13,582 bases of DNA from an uncultured Collinsella sp. (lineage in GTDB: Bacteria > Actinomycetota > Coriobacteriia > Coriobacteriales > Coriobacteriaceae): NCBI GenBank assembly GCA_902479095.1, contig CABSNL010000056.1:1-13582 (forward strand), read 5' to 3'. Below the pieces are notes generated by a model that searched no databases, had not been told where the DNA came from, and saw only the letters and a list, made by a program, of their open reading frames with translations. Position 1 is the first letter of the stretch, and every line of letters begins with the position of its first letter. This document shows, piece after piece, positions 6,578-13,582 of this stretch. The position numbers and the translations under genes were made by a program.

Positions 6578-7984
6578 ATGCCTCTTGCTGATGTCTTTAG
6601 CCTGCTCGTTTTGGGTCAGGGCAAATCCGGTCTCGATGTCGCCCGCTGGGCGCTGGCACATCCCGAGCGCGTAAGCGCCGTTACCGTGTATGGCGGCGGC
6701 ACCTCTGAGCCCAATGACGCCACGCGTGCGCTCGAGGCTGCTGGTGCGTCGTTTGTCTATGGGACCGAACAGGTCGAGGGCGCCTATGACGTATGCGTGA
6801 CGTGCCCGGGCATCTCGGAGTTCTCGGGCTTCTTTAAGGCCGGGCGCGAGCATGCCGCCCAGATTATGGGTGAGCCCGAGTTTGCCTATCGCCTGTCGCC
6901 CGATAACTGGATTGCCATCACGGGCACCAACGGCAAGACGACCACCACGTCGCTGACTGATTATCTGCTTAAGGCTGCCGGCGAGGCCAGCGTTGCTGTC
7001 GGCAACATCGGCGAGCCGCCGGTCAACGAGATTGACGGCCGAGCCCACAACGAGTGGTTTGTGGCTGAGCTCTCGAGCTATCAGATTGCTACGACAACCG
7101 AGCTCCACCCCCGCGTGGCGGTGCTGCTCAACATCACTCCCGACCACTTGGGCTGGCATAAGAGCCATAAGAACTATGCACTTGCCAAGATCAAACTGTT
7201 TGACAATATGGTCGATGACGATCTGGCGGTTGTCGACGTCGAAGACGCCGGCATTCACGAGTTCGATGAGTACATCTACACGCCGAGTCGTCGCATCTGC
7301 AAGGTTGCCTTTGACGAGCCTGAGGGCGAGGATGCCGCCTTTGTGCGCGATGGCAAGATGATCGTGCGTCTGAAGGGTGTCGAGACCCCGCTCATCGCTA
7401 CATCCGAGCTCAAGATCTCGGGCCATCACAATGTTATCAATGCCCTGTGCGCTGCCACGGCTGCCTTGGCGGTCGGTGCCGATGTCGATAGTGTCTGCCG
7501 CGGTCTTGCCTCGTTCCAGCCGCTCGAGCACCGCGTGGAGCCGTGTGGCGAGATTGACGGCGTGCGTTACGTCAACGATTCCAAGGCGACCAACACCGAT
7601 GCGGTCGAGAAGGCACTGACGGCATTTCCCGATGACGACGTGATCTTGCTGCTCGGCGGCCACGATAAGGGCACGCCGCTCACGGACTTCGCGCGCGTCG
7701 TTATGGACAACGTGCGCTCGGTCGTCTGCTTTGGCGATGCGCGCGAGCGCTTCACCGCCGCTATGGACGAGGCCGATGTCGATGGCGATGTGGATATCGC
7801 CCAGGCGGATGACCTGCGCGATGCCGTGGACGTTGCCCGTTCGCTTTCGAGCCGTGGTGACGTGATCTTACTTTCTCCTGCCTGCTCTTCGTTCGATGAG
7901 TTCTCGGGCTATGAGGAGCGCGGCCGCGTGTTTAAGGACTACGTGGCTCAGCTTGCCGCTACAGCGAAATCACAAATGGAATAG
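6578..7984 (+). CDS. murD: UDP-MurNAc-L-alanine--D-glutamate ligase MurD
   Basis: MurD (468 aa) adds D-glutamate to UDP-MurNAc-L-alanine in the cytoplasm using ATP. Features in order: a nucleotide-fold N-terminus with VLGQGKSGL at residues 11-19, the ATP loop GTNGKTTTT at 116-124, ELSSYQI at 164-170 and NITPDHLGWH at 185-194 in the central domain, GHHNVINALCA at 282-292, HRVEP at 318-322, NDSKATNTDA at 333-342, LLGGHDKG at 358-365, and LSPACSSFDEFSGYEERG at 432-449, which is distinctive for MurD. The N-terminal domain is slightly unusual in running to residue 110 before the ATP loop, but lies within the family's range. It starts 9 nt after mraY with only a weak Shine-Dalgarno sequence, so coupling to mraY translation is likely. 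Confidence 0.95.
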   Translation: MPLADVFSLLVLGQGKSGLDVARWALAHPERVSAVTVYGGGTSEPNDATRALEAAGASFVYGTEQVEGAYDVCVTCPGISEFSGFFKAGREHAAQIMGEPEFAYRLSPDNWIAITGTNGKTTTTSLTDYLLKAAGEASVAVGNIGEPPVNEIDGRAHNEWFVAELSSYQIATTTELHPRVAVLLNITPDHLGWHKSHKNYALAKIKLFDNMVDDDLAVVDVEDAGIHEFDEYIYTPSRRICKVAFDEPEGEDAAFVRDGKMIVRLKGVETPLIATSELKISGHHNVINALCAATAALAVGADVDSVCRGLASFQPLEHRVEPCGEIDGVRYVNDSKATNTDAVEKALTAFPDDDVILLLGGHDKGTPLTDFARVVMDNVRSVVCFGDARERFTAAMDEADVDGDVDIAQADDLRDAVDVARSLSSRGDVILLSPACSSFDEFSGYEERGRVFKDYVAQLAATAKSQME

Positions 7985-7992
7985 GGGTTGCG

Positions 7993-9513
7993 GTGAGAGA
8001 GGAGAGCCCCCGACAAGGTATGAGGAGGCCCGACTCGGACCGTGCTTCCTCACGTCGCACCACACCGCGTTCCAGCCGCGGCGGGCAGTCGTTTAGCGAA
8101 CGCTATATTGCCGGCGTTCCCGCCCGTATCATGCGCCCCCGTTTGATATTCATGGCCTGCTTGTTTACCTTGGTATGCTTTGGCCTGCTGATGGTGTACT
8201 CGGCGTCTTCGGTCGAGGCGCTGCACGAGAATGGCTCGGCGACGTTTTTTCTGGGTCGACAGGCCGCGTTTGCCGTGGTCGGTGTTCTGGCGCTGATTGC
8301 CATCGTGCGCGTTTTGCCGGACAGCTGGTTTGGGGAGGATGTGCTCAGGATCTTCCTCATAGGTATGATAGGGCTACTGTTTTTGGTGTTCTTGGTGGGC
8401 AGCGGCAGCCGTGGCGCCACGCGCTGGCTCAACATCGCCGGCATTCAGTTCCAGCCTTCCGAGTTTTTAAAGCCATTTGCCATTGCGTATTCGGCCATCA
8501 TGCTTGACCGCTTCTTTTCGCCCGGTGGCAACATCAACGAATTCCTTCGCAAGATGGGCATCTACCTGGGCATTTCGCTCCTTCTGATCTTTATCCAGCC
8601 CGATTTCGGTACTGTCCTGATCATCCTGTTGACCCTCATGTGCATGGCGTTGTTTGCGGGTCTCGACCCCAGATTTATCATCGGCGTGATAATCTTCGGT
8701 ATTCTCGTGATCGTGATTGCGCTTGTCGCAGAGCCGTACCGTATGGTGCGTATTCAGGTTGCCTTGAACCCTTGGGCCGACGAGTATGGTGATGGCTATC
8801 AGGCCACGCTTGCCATCATGGCCTTTGCTTCGGGCGGTCTGTTCGGCCGTGGCATCGGCAACTCAACCATGAAGTACTCGTATCTGCCCGAGGCGCACAA
8901 TGACTACATCTTGGCCATCATTGGCGAGGAAGTCGGTTTTGTCGGAACCGTGCTGTTCTTCTTGGTGTTTGCGATGCTGATCTACTCGGCGTTTCGCATT
9001 GCCGAGCAGGCGACCGATCGTCGGGGCGCGCTCATGGCGTCTGGCTCCGCGGTCATTCTCGCGGTGCAATTTCTGATTAACGCGCTGGGCATCCTCAACG
9101 TGTTTCCCATGACGGGCAAACCGTTGCCGTTTATTAGCTACGGCGGTTCGTCGATTATCGTGTCGCTTATGCTTGCCGGGTTGATCCTGCGCGTTTCGTA
9201 CGAGAGCGCCCGCCGCGATGAGTATGATCGCCGCCGTGAGAGCTTTGCCGTTATGGATGAGAGCACCGCCGGCGTGGCCCATGTGCGCGGTGAACGACCT
9301 TCGCGTAGCGGCTTTACCGTTCTGGATGGCTCTGCGACCGAGCCGGCAGCCCGCCCGCGTCAGCGAACGGCTCCGCAAGGTCGTCCTCAGCGCCCCACTC
9401 CTCGCAATGCGGGCGGCGGATATAATCGAATCGATTTGAACTCGGACCCGTCGGCGCGTCTGCGTACCGACGACCAGGGACCGCGTGTACGAAGGGACTA
9501 CCATGACCGATAA
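7993..9513 (+). CDS. ftsW: Septal peptidoglycan glycosyltransferase FtsW (SEDS family)
   Basis: FtsW (506 aa) is the SEDS-family polytopic membrane enzyme that polymerises lipid II into glycan strands at the septum together with its PBP partner. The conserved core spans about 50-403. It has VYSASS at residues 68-73, GSRGATRWL at 138-146, QPSEFLK at 154-160, QPDFGT at 202-207, PEAHNDYILAIIGEE at 299-313 with the invariant Asp304, and TGKPLPFISYGGSS at 374-387. An Arg/Ser-rich cytoplasmic tail of about 46 residues precedes it, and a low-complexity tail of about 100 residues follows. The latter holds two copies of [SG]FxVxDxS (417-424 and 440-447). The GTG start at 7993 has AGGGG at 7983-7987; an ATG at 8020 is an alternative. 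The gene lies 8 nt after murD and overlaps murG by 11 nt. The dcw position favours FtsW over RodA. Confidence 0.94.
   Translation: MREESPRQGMRRPDSDRASSRRTTPRSSRGGQSFSERYIAGVPARIMRPRLIFMACLFTLVCFGLLMVYSASSVEALHENGSATFFLGRQAAFAVVGVLALIAIVRVLPDSWFGEDVLRIFLIGMIGLLFLVFLVGSGSRGATRWLNIAGIQFQPSEFLKPFAIAYSAIMLDRFFSPGGNINEFLRKMGIYLGISLLLIFIQPDFGTVLIILLTLMCMALFAGLDPRFIIGVIIFGILVIVIALVAEPYRMVRIQVALNPWADEYGDGYQATLAIMAFASGGLFGRGIGNSTMKYSYLPEAHNDYILAIIGEEVGFVGTVLFFLVFAMLIYSAFRIAEQATDRRGALMASGSAVILAVQFLINALGILNVFPMTGKPLPFISYGGSSIIVSLMLAGLILRVSYESARRDEYDRRRESFAVMDESTAGVAHVRGERPSRSGFTVLDGSATEPAARPRQRTAPQGRPQRPTPRNAGGGYNRIDLNSDPSARLRTDDQGPRVRRDYHDR
9491..9497 (+). promoter_or_regulatory. Shine-Dalgarno that sets the murG start
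   Basis: GAAGGGA lies 5 nt before ATG 9503 inside the end of ftsW. It favours that codon over the upstream in-frame GTG at 9485, which lies before the site, and over ATG 9515, which is spaced too far away. Confidence 0.7.
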
Positions 9514-10618
9514 AATGACCGTTGCTATTGCAGCCGGCGGCACGGCAGGACACATCAACCCCGCGCTCGCCTTGGCCGAGGAGCTGCGTGACCGTGGCCA
9601 CCACGTTGTGTTCGTGGGCCAGTCGCGCAAGCTCGAGGGTCGTCTGGTTCCCGAGGCTGGGTTTGATTTTGTGCCCATTACGGTCACGGGCTTCGACCGC
9701 TCCCGTCCTTGGACGGCGCTCACCTCGCTGTGGCGTGTCAACAAGGCCAAGCGTGCGCTCGCCAGTCATTTCTCAAAGGTCGGCAAGCCCGATGCCGCCA
9801 TTGGTTTTGGTGCCTATGTCGAGGTTCCGCTGCTGGGGTGGTGCAAGGGCGCGGGCGTTCCGTATCTGCTGCATGAGCAGAACTCTGTTCCGGGCCTGGC
9901 AAACAAGATGATGAACTCCCACGCCGCCCGCGTGTGCATCTCGGTGCCGGCAGCGCGTTCGGTCTTTGAGCGCGAAGGTGACCCTGACCACGTGCTCATG
10001 ACCGGCAACCCCGTACGTCGCTCGGTGATCGAGGGCGATCGCGCTCGCGGCCGCAAGGCACTTGGCGTTCCCGAGGACGCTACGCTGCTGCTCGTCTTTG
10101 GCGGTTCACTTGGCGCCCAGCACCTCAACGAGCGCGTGGCTTCGCTCAAAAACGAGCTGCTTTCGCGCAAGAACCTCTATGTGTTGCATTCGACGGGTGC
10201 CGACGGATTTGAGGAGACCGAGCGCGCTTTGGCGCTGACGCCCGAGGAGGCGAAGCGTTACCGCGTCCAGCCTTACATCGACAACATGGGCGATATGCTG
10301 GCTGCTGCCGATTTGGTGCTCTCGCGTTCGGGCGCATCGAGCGTGGCCGAGATCGCTGCGCTCGCCGTGCCCTCGGTGCTCGTGCCGTACCCGCATGCGA
10401 CGGCCGACCATCAAACCACCAATGCCCGTTATCTGGTCGACGCCGGGGCCGGCGTGCTCTGCGCCGATGCCGATATCGACGGTTCTGCCTTTGCCGATGA
10501 GCTGCTGCACCTGGTCGATGACGCGGCGGCGCGCGACGCCATGCGTCAGGCGGCGCGTGGTCTGGCTCAGGATAGGGCCGCCGCTCTTCTGGCGGATGCG
10601 GTAGAGGGTTTGCGTTAG
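9503..10618 (+). CDS. murG: UDP-GlcNAc:lipid I N-acetylglucosaminyltransferase MurG
   Basis: MurG (371 aa from this start) is a peripheral membrane GT28-family glycosyltransferase that adds GlcNAc to lipid I, producing lipid II on the cytoplasmic face. Seen in the protein: GGTAGHINP at residues 12-20 (first glycine-rich loop), GFGAYVEVP at 101-109, HEQNSVPGLANK at 124-135, the second glycine-rich loop GGSLGAQHLN at 200-209, and the UDP-GlcNAc-binding stretch from SRSGASSVAE (274) through PYPHATADHQTTNA (295-308). The start is chosen by the Shine-Dalgarno sequence at 9491-9497. An upstream in-frame GTG at 9485 would add six residues but has no ribosome site. The 11-nt overlap with ftsW implies translational coupling between lipid II synthesis and its polymerase. 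A 97-nt gap follows. Confidence 0.96.
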   Translation: MTDKMTVAIAAGGTAGHINPALALAEELRDRGHHVVFVGQSRKLEGRLVPEAGFDFVPITVTGFDRSRPWTALTSLWRVNKAKRALASHFSKVGKPDAAIGFGAYVEVPLLGWCKGAGVPYLLHEQNSVPGLANKMMNSHAARVCISVPAARSVFEREGDPDHVLMTGNPVRRSVIEGDRARGRKALGVPEDATLLLVFGGSLGAQHLNERVASLKNELLSRKNLYVLHSTGADGFEETERALALTPEEAKRYRVQPYIDNMGDMLAAADLVLSRSGASSVAEIAALAVPSVLVPYPHATADHQTTNARYLVDAGAGVLCADADIDGSAFADELLHLVDDAAARDAMRQAARGLAQDRAAALLADAVEGLR

Positions 10619-10715
10619 TTAGACGGGATATCGTCGGTCGCCCTCGCGCTGATGCGGTTGGTGCGGTACAGTTAACGGGTTACAGGCAGTGTTTACGCAA
10701 GGAGTACACGAGCAC
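10619..10715 (+). other. murG-murC intergenic gap
   Basis: This 97-nt spacer breaks the tightly packed run. TACAGT at 10667-10672 is a possible -10 element, but there is no matching -35 hexamer about 17 nt upstream. No hairpin with a T-tract is visible. The gap ends with a strong AAGGAG at 10699-10704. It may hold a weak internal promoter; I see nothing firmer. Confidence 0.35.
10699..10704 (+). promoter_or_regulatory. Shine-Dalgarno that sets the murC start
   Basis: AAGGAG lies 11 nt before ATG 10716. It is downstream of the in-frame GTG at 10689, so it supports ATG 10716 as the true start, despite a slightly long spacer. Confidence 0.65.
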
Positions 10716-12134
10716 ATGGCTGATTCCCAGACTGCAACCTCCGCGCCCGAGTTTAAGAGCGCCCACTTTATCGGTATCGGCGGCGCCGGCATGAGCGGCA
10801 TCGCCCTCGTTCTGCACGAGCGCGGTTATGCCGTTACCGGCTCCGACCTTAAGACGTCACGTTATATCCGCCAGCTTACCCGCGCTGGTGTGAAGGTGCA
10901 TGTGGGCCATGAGGCCGCCACGATCGACGAGGTCAAGCCCGACGTGGTTGTTGTCTCTACCGCTATTCCGGAGTCCAACCCTGAACTCGTGCGCGCTCGC
11001 GAGCTTGGTATTCCCGTGTGGCCCCGTGCCAAGATGCTCTCTGCTTTGGGCCACGGCTACACCACCGTCGCTGTTGCCGGCACGCATGGCAAGACCACCA
11101 CGTCTTCGATGTGCGCCACCATGCTCGACCGCATGGGCCTGGATCCGAGCTTCTTGATCGGCGGCATTGTCGAGGGCTATGACACGAACGGCAAGAACGG
11201 CTCGGGCGACTACTTTGTCGCCGAGGCCGACGAGTCCGACAGCTCCTTCCTGTTCCTGAACCCCAACGTGGTCATTGTGACCAACGTCGAGGCCGACCAC
11301 CTCGATCACTACTCGGGTATCGAGGAGATCGAGGCAACTTTCGCCAAATTCATGAGCCTGGTGGGCGAGGACGGCACCGTCATCGTCTGCGGTGAGGACC
11401 CGCATCTGGTCGAGCTCGCCAAGTCGGCGGGCCGTCACGTGCTTTCCTACGGCTTTGCCGAGAGCAACGACATCGTCTGCATGCACCCGGATGTCAAGGG
11501 CATCCAGAGTGACTTTATCGTTCGCTTTGAGGACGGCACTGAGCATGCTGTGGAGATCAAGAGCAATCCCGGTCGCCACAACATGCTCAACGCCACGGCG
11601 GTGCTCACCGTCGCCCATGTCCTGGGCCTTGACATCGACTCCGCCGCCAAGGCGCTCTCGAGCTTTGAGGGCGTCCGCCGTCGCTTTACCCACGTGGGCG
11701 ATATCGATGGCATCACCGTGGTCGATGATTACGGCCATCACCCCACCGAGATCAAGGCGACGCTTGCTGCCGCTTCGTCGCTGGGCTACAAGCATGTCGA
11801 CGTCGTGTTCCAGCCGCACCGCTATTCGCGCCTGCAGGCCCTGTGCGACGACTTTGCCGATGCATTTGCCAATGCCGATAAACTGCTGTTGATTGATGTG
11901 TTCTCGGCTGGCGAGATGCCCATTCCGGGTGTCACCTCTAAGATGCTCGCCGATACCGTGCGCGCCAAGCATCCTGGCAAGGAGGTCGTGTACTGCTCCA
12001 GCCGTCTTGAGCTTAATCAGGAGCTCGAGCAGATGGTGGGCGAGGGCGACCTGCTGCTCACTATGGGTGCTGGTGACGTTACGACCGTCGGTCCCGAGTT
12101 CATTGAGTATCTGACTGCCAAGAAAGACGCTTAA
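10716..12134 (+). CDS. murC: UDP-MurNAc--L-alanine ligase MurC
   Basis: MurC (472 aa from this start) performs the first ATP-dependent ligation of stem-peptide synthesis, joining L-alanine to UDP-MurNAc in the cytoplasm. Motifs: the Rossmann-type HFIGIGGAGMSG at residues 17-28, STAIPESNPE at 81-90, the ATP loop GTHGKTTTS at 122-130, AEADESDSSF at 169-178, NVEADHLDHY at 190-199, GRHNMLNA at 286-293, RRFTHVG at 322-328, DDYGHHPTEIKATL at 337-350, and FQPHRYSR at 365-372. These are diagnostic for MurC among Mur ligases. The start is set by AAGGAG at 10699-10704; a GTG at 10689 would add nine residues ahead of the usual N-terminus. It is separated from murB by 5 nt. Length is normal and there is no MurC-Ddl fusion, as occurs in some bacteria. 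Confidence 0.96.
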   Translation: MADSQTATSAPEFKSAHFIGIGGAGMSGIALVLHERGYAVTGSDLKTSRYIRQLTRAGVKVHVGHEAATIDEVKPDVVVVSTAIPESNPELVRARELGIPVWPRAKMLSALGHGYTTVAVAGTHGKTTTSSMCATMLDRMGLDPSFLIGGIVEGYDTNGKNGSGDYFVAEADESDSSFLFLNPNVVIVTNVEADHLDHYSGIEEIEATFAKFMSLVGEDGTVIVCGEDPHLVELAKSAGRHVLSYGFAESNDIVCMHPDVKGIQSDFIVRFEDGTEHAVEIKSNPGRHNMLNATAVLTVAHVLGLDIDSAAKALSSFEGVRRRFTHVGDIDGITVVDDYGHHPTEIKATLAAASSLGYKHVDVVFQPHRYSRLQALCDDFADAFANADKLLLIDVFSAGEMPIPGVTSKMLADTVRAKHPGKEVVYCSSRLELNQELEQMVGEGDLLLTMGAGDVTTVGPEFIEYLTAKKDA

Positions 12135-12139
12135 GTCTA

Positions 12140-13051
12140 ATGGGTCTGTTTAACGCCGTCATGGCGCTCTCGGGCATGATCGACACGGATGTGATCGAGG
12201 ACGAGCGCCTTGCGCGTCATACGAGCTATCGTATCGGCGGCAAGGCCGACCTCTTTGTGACGTGCCATAGCTATCATGCCCTCCGCCGTGCCGTGGCGGT
12301 GCTCGATCGCGAGCAGGTGCCGTGGGTCATCATCGGCAAGGGCTCCAATCTGCTGGTTGCCGATGGCGGTTATCGCGGTGCCGTCATTTCGCTCGGACGT
12401 GAGTTTCAGCGCACGGTTGTTGCCGATGACGGTTGTACGCTGACGGTCGGTGCGGGCGTGATGTTTGCGCGCCTGGTCAACGATGCCCTGTCGCGTAGCC
12501 TCTCGGGCCTTGAGTTTGCCGTTGGCATCCCTGGTTCGGTCGGCGGTGCGATATCTATGAATGCCGGCACACGGACCGAGTGGATTGGCTCGCTGGTTGA
12601 GGATGTCGTAACGTTTGACCCGGCATCCGGTATCAAGCATTATGCGGGGTCCGAGATCACTTGGGGCTACCGCGAATGTAGCCTTCCCCGCAATGAGATC
12701 ATCCTCGAGTGCGTGCTCAAGCTTAAACCGGCGCCCAAGGCCGACATTCGCGAGCGCATGGAGCGGTACCTTACGAGGCGCAGGCGTACACAGCCCATGG
12801 GTCGCGCATCCTGCGGGTCGGTCTTTCGCAATCCGCCCGATGCGAGCGTGGGCAAGCTTATCGAGGATTGTGGATTAAAGGGTTTTTCGATTGGCGGCGC
12901 GGAAGTTTCGCCCGTTCACGCTAATTTTATCGTTAATAACGGAACTGCCTCGGCCGATGACGTTGCCGCGGTTATCAGACATGTGCACGGAAAGGTGAGG
13001 GAGGCGTATGGCATCGAGCTCAGACCGGAAGTTAAATTCCTCGGCTTCTAG
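12140..13051 (+). CDS. murB: UDP-N-acetylenolpyruvoylglucosamine reductase MurB
   Basis: MurB (303 aa) is the FAD-dependent, NADPH-using reductase that turns UDP-GlcNAc-enolpyruvate into UDP-MurNAc, the substrate of MurC encoded just upstream. FAD-binding segments are HTSYRIGGKADLF at residues 27-39, GKGSNLL at 66-72 and GIPGSVGGAISMNAG at 129-143. The active-site stretch is CGSVFRNP at 225-232, with the probable proton-donor Ser227. It is followed by LIEDCGLKGFSIGGAEVSPVHANFIVN at 240-266 (family signature) and the C-terminal PEVKFLG with probable catalytic Glu297. The length and compact C-terminus suggest the type II (Gram-positive) form. The start at 12140 lacks a clear Shine-Dalgarno sequence and lies 5 nt after murC, so coupling is likely. 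In-frame ATGs at 12161 and 12176 are alternatives. Its last 44 nt overlap ftsQ. Confidence 0.94.
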   Translation: MGLFNAVMALSGMIDTDVIEDERLARHTSYRIGGKADLFVTCHSYHALRRAVAVLDREQVPWVIIGKGSNLLVADGGYRGAVISLGREFQRTVVADDGCTLTVGAGVMFARLVNDALSRSLSGLEFAVGIPGSVGGAISMNAGTRTEWIGSLVEDVVTFDPASGIKHYAGSEITWGYRECSLPRNEIILECVLKLKPAPKADIRERMERYLTRRRRTQPMGRASCGSVFRNPPDASVGKLIEDCGLKGFSIGGAEVSPVHANFIVNNGTASADDVAAVIRHVHGKVREAYGIELRPEVKFLGF

Positions 13052-13535
13052 AGCATCGAAACCCACCTTCCGCCGCGCCGGAGGGCGTTCCGGCGCGCCT
13101 GCCAAACCTCAACGCAATACCGTCGCGCACTCTAAGTCTGTCGGGCATGCTCGACAGACCAGTCGTCCGGTTGTCGGCTCGCAGCTCGGTAATCGTCCGG
13201 CCGCAAAAAAGTCCTCGCGTCCCTCGGTGACGTCAAAGCCTGTTATGGGCGCCAAACCTGCCCGTCCCATGGCAACTCCTAAGCCCTCGACGGGAACTAA
13301 GGCGGCGCGTCCGGGTCGCACGCTGGGCGCATCGAAACCGCGCTCGCTGACATCGGTGCCGGCTACCGCCAAGAAGCCTTCGGGTAAAAAAGGCGTCAAC
13401 CCGTTGTCTTCACTTGGGGCGATGGCAAATAAAACGTCAGACGCCGCTTCTCTCGTTACAGGCAAAGGCAAAATCGTGGGCGGCGTTCTGGCCGTCTTGG
13501 CCGTGCTCGTCGTCGTTGCCATCGTGGTGATTAAC
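13008..13535 (+). CDS. ftsQ: FtsQ-like division protein, N-terminal fragment (contig end)
   Basis: Residues 1-176 are genomic. Translation to the apparent stop at 13554-13556 adds six adapter-encoded residues (LSLIHI) that do not belong to the protein. What remains is a very basic tail rich in Lys, Arg, Ser, Pro and Ala (about 1-155), then a hydrophobic segment at about 156-176 that should be the single membrane span. The POTRA and beta domains that define FtsQ/DivIB would lie beyond the break. The tail holds two related 11-residue units of pattern KPxxGxKxARP at 77-87 and 92-102. The start at 13008 is preceded by GAGGGAGG (12997-13004), spacer 3 nt, and overlaps murB by 44 nt. FtsQ is inferred from its place after murB and from the basic-tail-plus-one-helix topology; another bitopic division protein is possible. 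Confidence 0.65.
13236..13313 (+). repeat. Imperfect protein repeat in the FtsQ-like tail
   Basis: Two units of KPxxGxKxARP (K77-P87 and K92-P102) lie 15 codons apart in the basic tail. Seven of eleven positions match. They suggest local duplication within a low-complexity, Lys/Pro-rich segment; a binding role is speculative. Confidence 0.5.
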
Positions 13536-13582
13536 CTGTCTCTTATACACATCTGACGCTGCCGACGAAGCTAGAAGTGTAG
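13536..13582 (-). other. Nextera adapter, index and P5-side remnant (artefact)
   Basis: Bases 13536-13554 are the reverse complement of the Tn5 mosaic end. Bases 13555-13568 (GACGCTGCCGACGA) are the reverse complement of the read-1-specific adapter. Bases 13569-13576 (AGCTAGAA) occupy the i5 index position; the reverse complement TTCTAGCT matches, from memory, Nextera index S515. Bases 13577-13582 (GTGTAG) begin the reverse complement of the P5 oligonucleotide. None of this is genome. Confidence 0.98.

Noticed and set aside
5912..7663. A long minus-strand open frame (583 codons) antisense to mraY and murD
   Set aside because: It mirrors two clear genes, has no recognisable domain or ribosome site, and is His/Arg/Gly/Ala-rich as expected from reading GC-rich codons in reverse. 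The same applies to the long antisense frames at 3917-5122, 10857-11972 and 8863-9750.
12812..12835. Unusual Cys in the MurB active-site stretch (CGSVFRNP instead of AGSVF)
   Set aside because: The catalytic Ser and all surrounding motif residues are intact, and I believe Cys occurs here in some type II MurB proteins, so it is not a sign of loss of function.
21..13535. A hidden novel defence, mobile or biosynthetic system
   Set aside because: Every stretch over about 130 nt is covered by a recognised dcw gene. There are no insertion sequences, tRNA genes, phage genes, direct-repeat arrays or foreign-looking codon use.

Overview
This window is a core chromosomal stretch of the division and cell wall (dcw) cluster from a GC-rich bacterium, most likely an actinomycetote of class Coriobacteriia such as Collinsella. 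The taxon is inferred from gene order, GC-rich codon use and the feel of the proteins, not from a database match. All twelve genes lie on the + strand in the order mraZ, rsmH, ftsL, ftsI (PBP), murF, mraY, murD, ftsW, murG, murC, murB, ftsQ (cut short). I found no RNA genes, mobile elements, CRISPR arrays or accessory islands, and no undescribed multi-gene system.

Both ends are artificial. Bases 2-20 are the Tn5/Nextera mosaic end. Bases 13536-13582 are the reverse-complement mosaic end, then Illumina adapter, an 8-nt index and the first bases of the P5 side. Genomic sequence therefore spans about 21-13535. The last six residues of the terminal open frame (LSLIHI) are translated adapter, so ftsQ is an N-terminal fragment.

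Layout: bases 21-129 are the mraZ leader. It holds a good sigma70-type promoter, a 10-bp-periodic TGNNG array resembling MraZ-binding repeats that overlaps the promoter, and two copies of a palindromic GGGGYGGTTCCCC element. Then come mraZ and rsmH, a 90-nt gap, ftsL and ftsI, and a 126-nt gap with competing inverted repeats. murF to murG form a tightly packed run with gaps of 3, 9 and 8 nt and an 11-nt ftsW/murG overlap. A 97-nt gap leads to murC, murB and ftsQ, with a 5-nt gap and a 44-nt overlap.

Together the genes make and export the peptidoglycan precursor and polymerise it at the septum. MurB reduces UDP-GlcNAc-enolpyruvate; MurC, MurD and MurF add L-Ala, D-Glu and D-Ala-D-Ala; MraY and MurG make lipid I and lipid II. 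FtsW and the class B PBP are the septal glycosyltransferase and transpeptidase pair, with FtsL and FtsQ as divisome scaffold and activators. murE, usually between ftsI and murF, is absent. The less ordinary signals are the mraZ control region, a short motif shared by the cytoplasmic tails of FtsL and FtsI, a duplicated motif in the FtsW C-terminal tail, and long basic low-complexity tails on several divisome membrane proteins.
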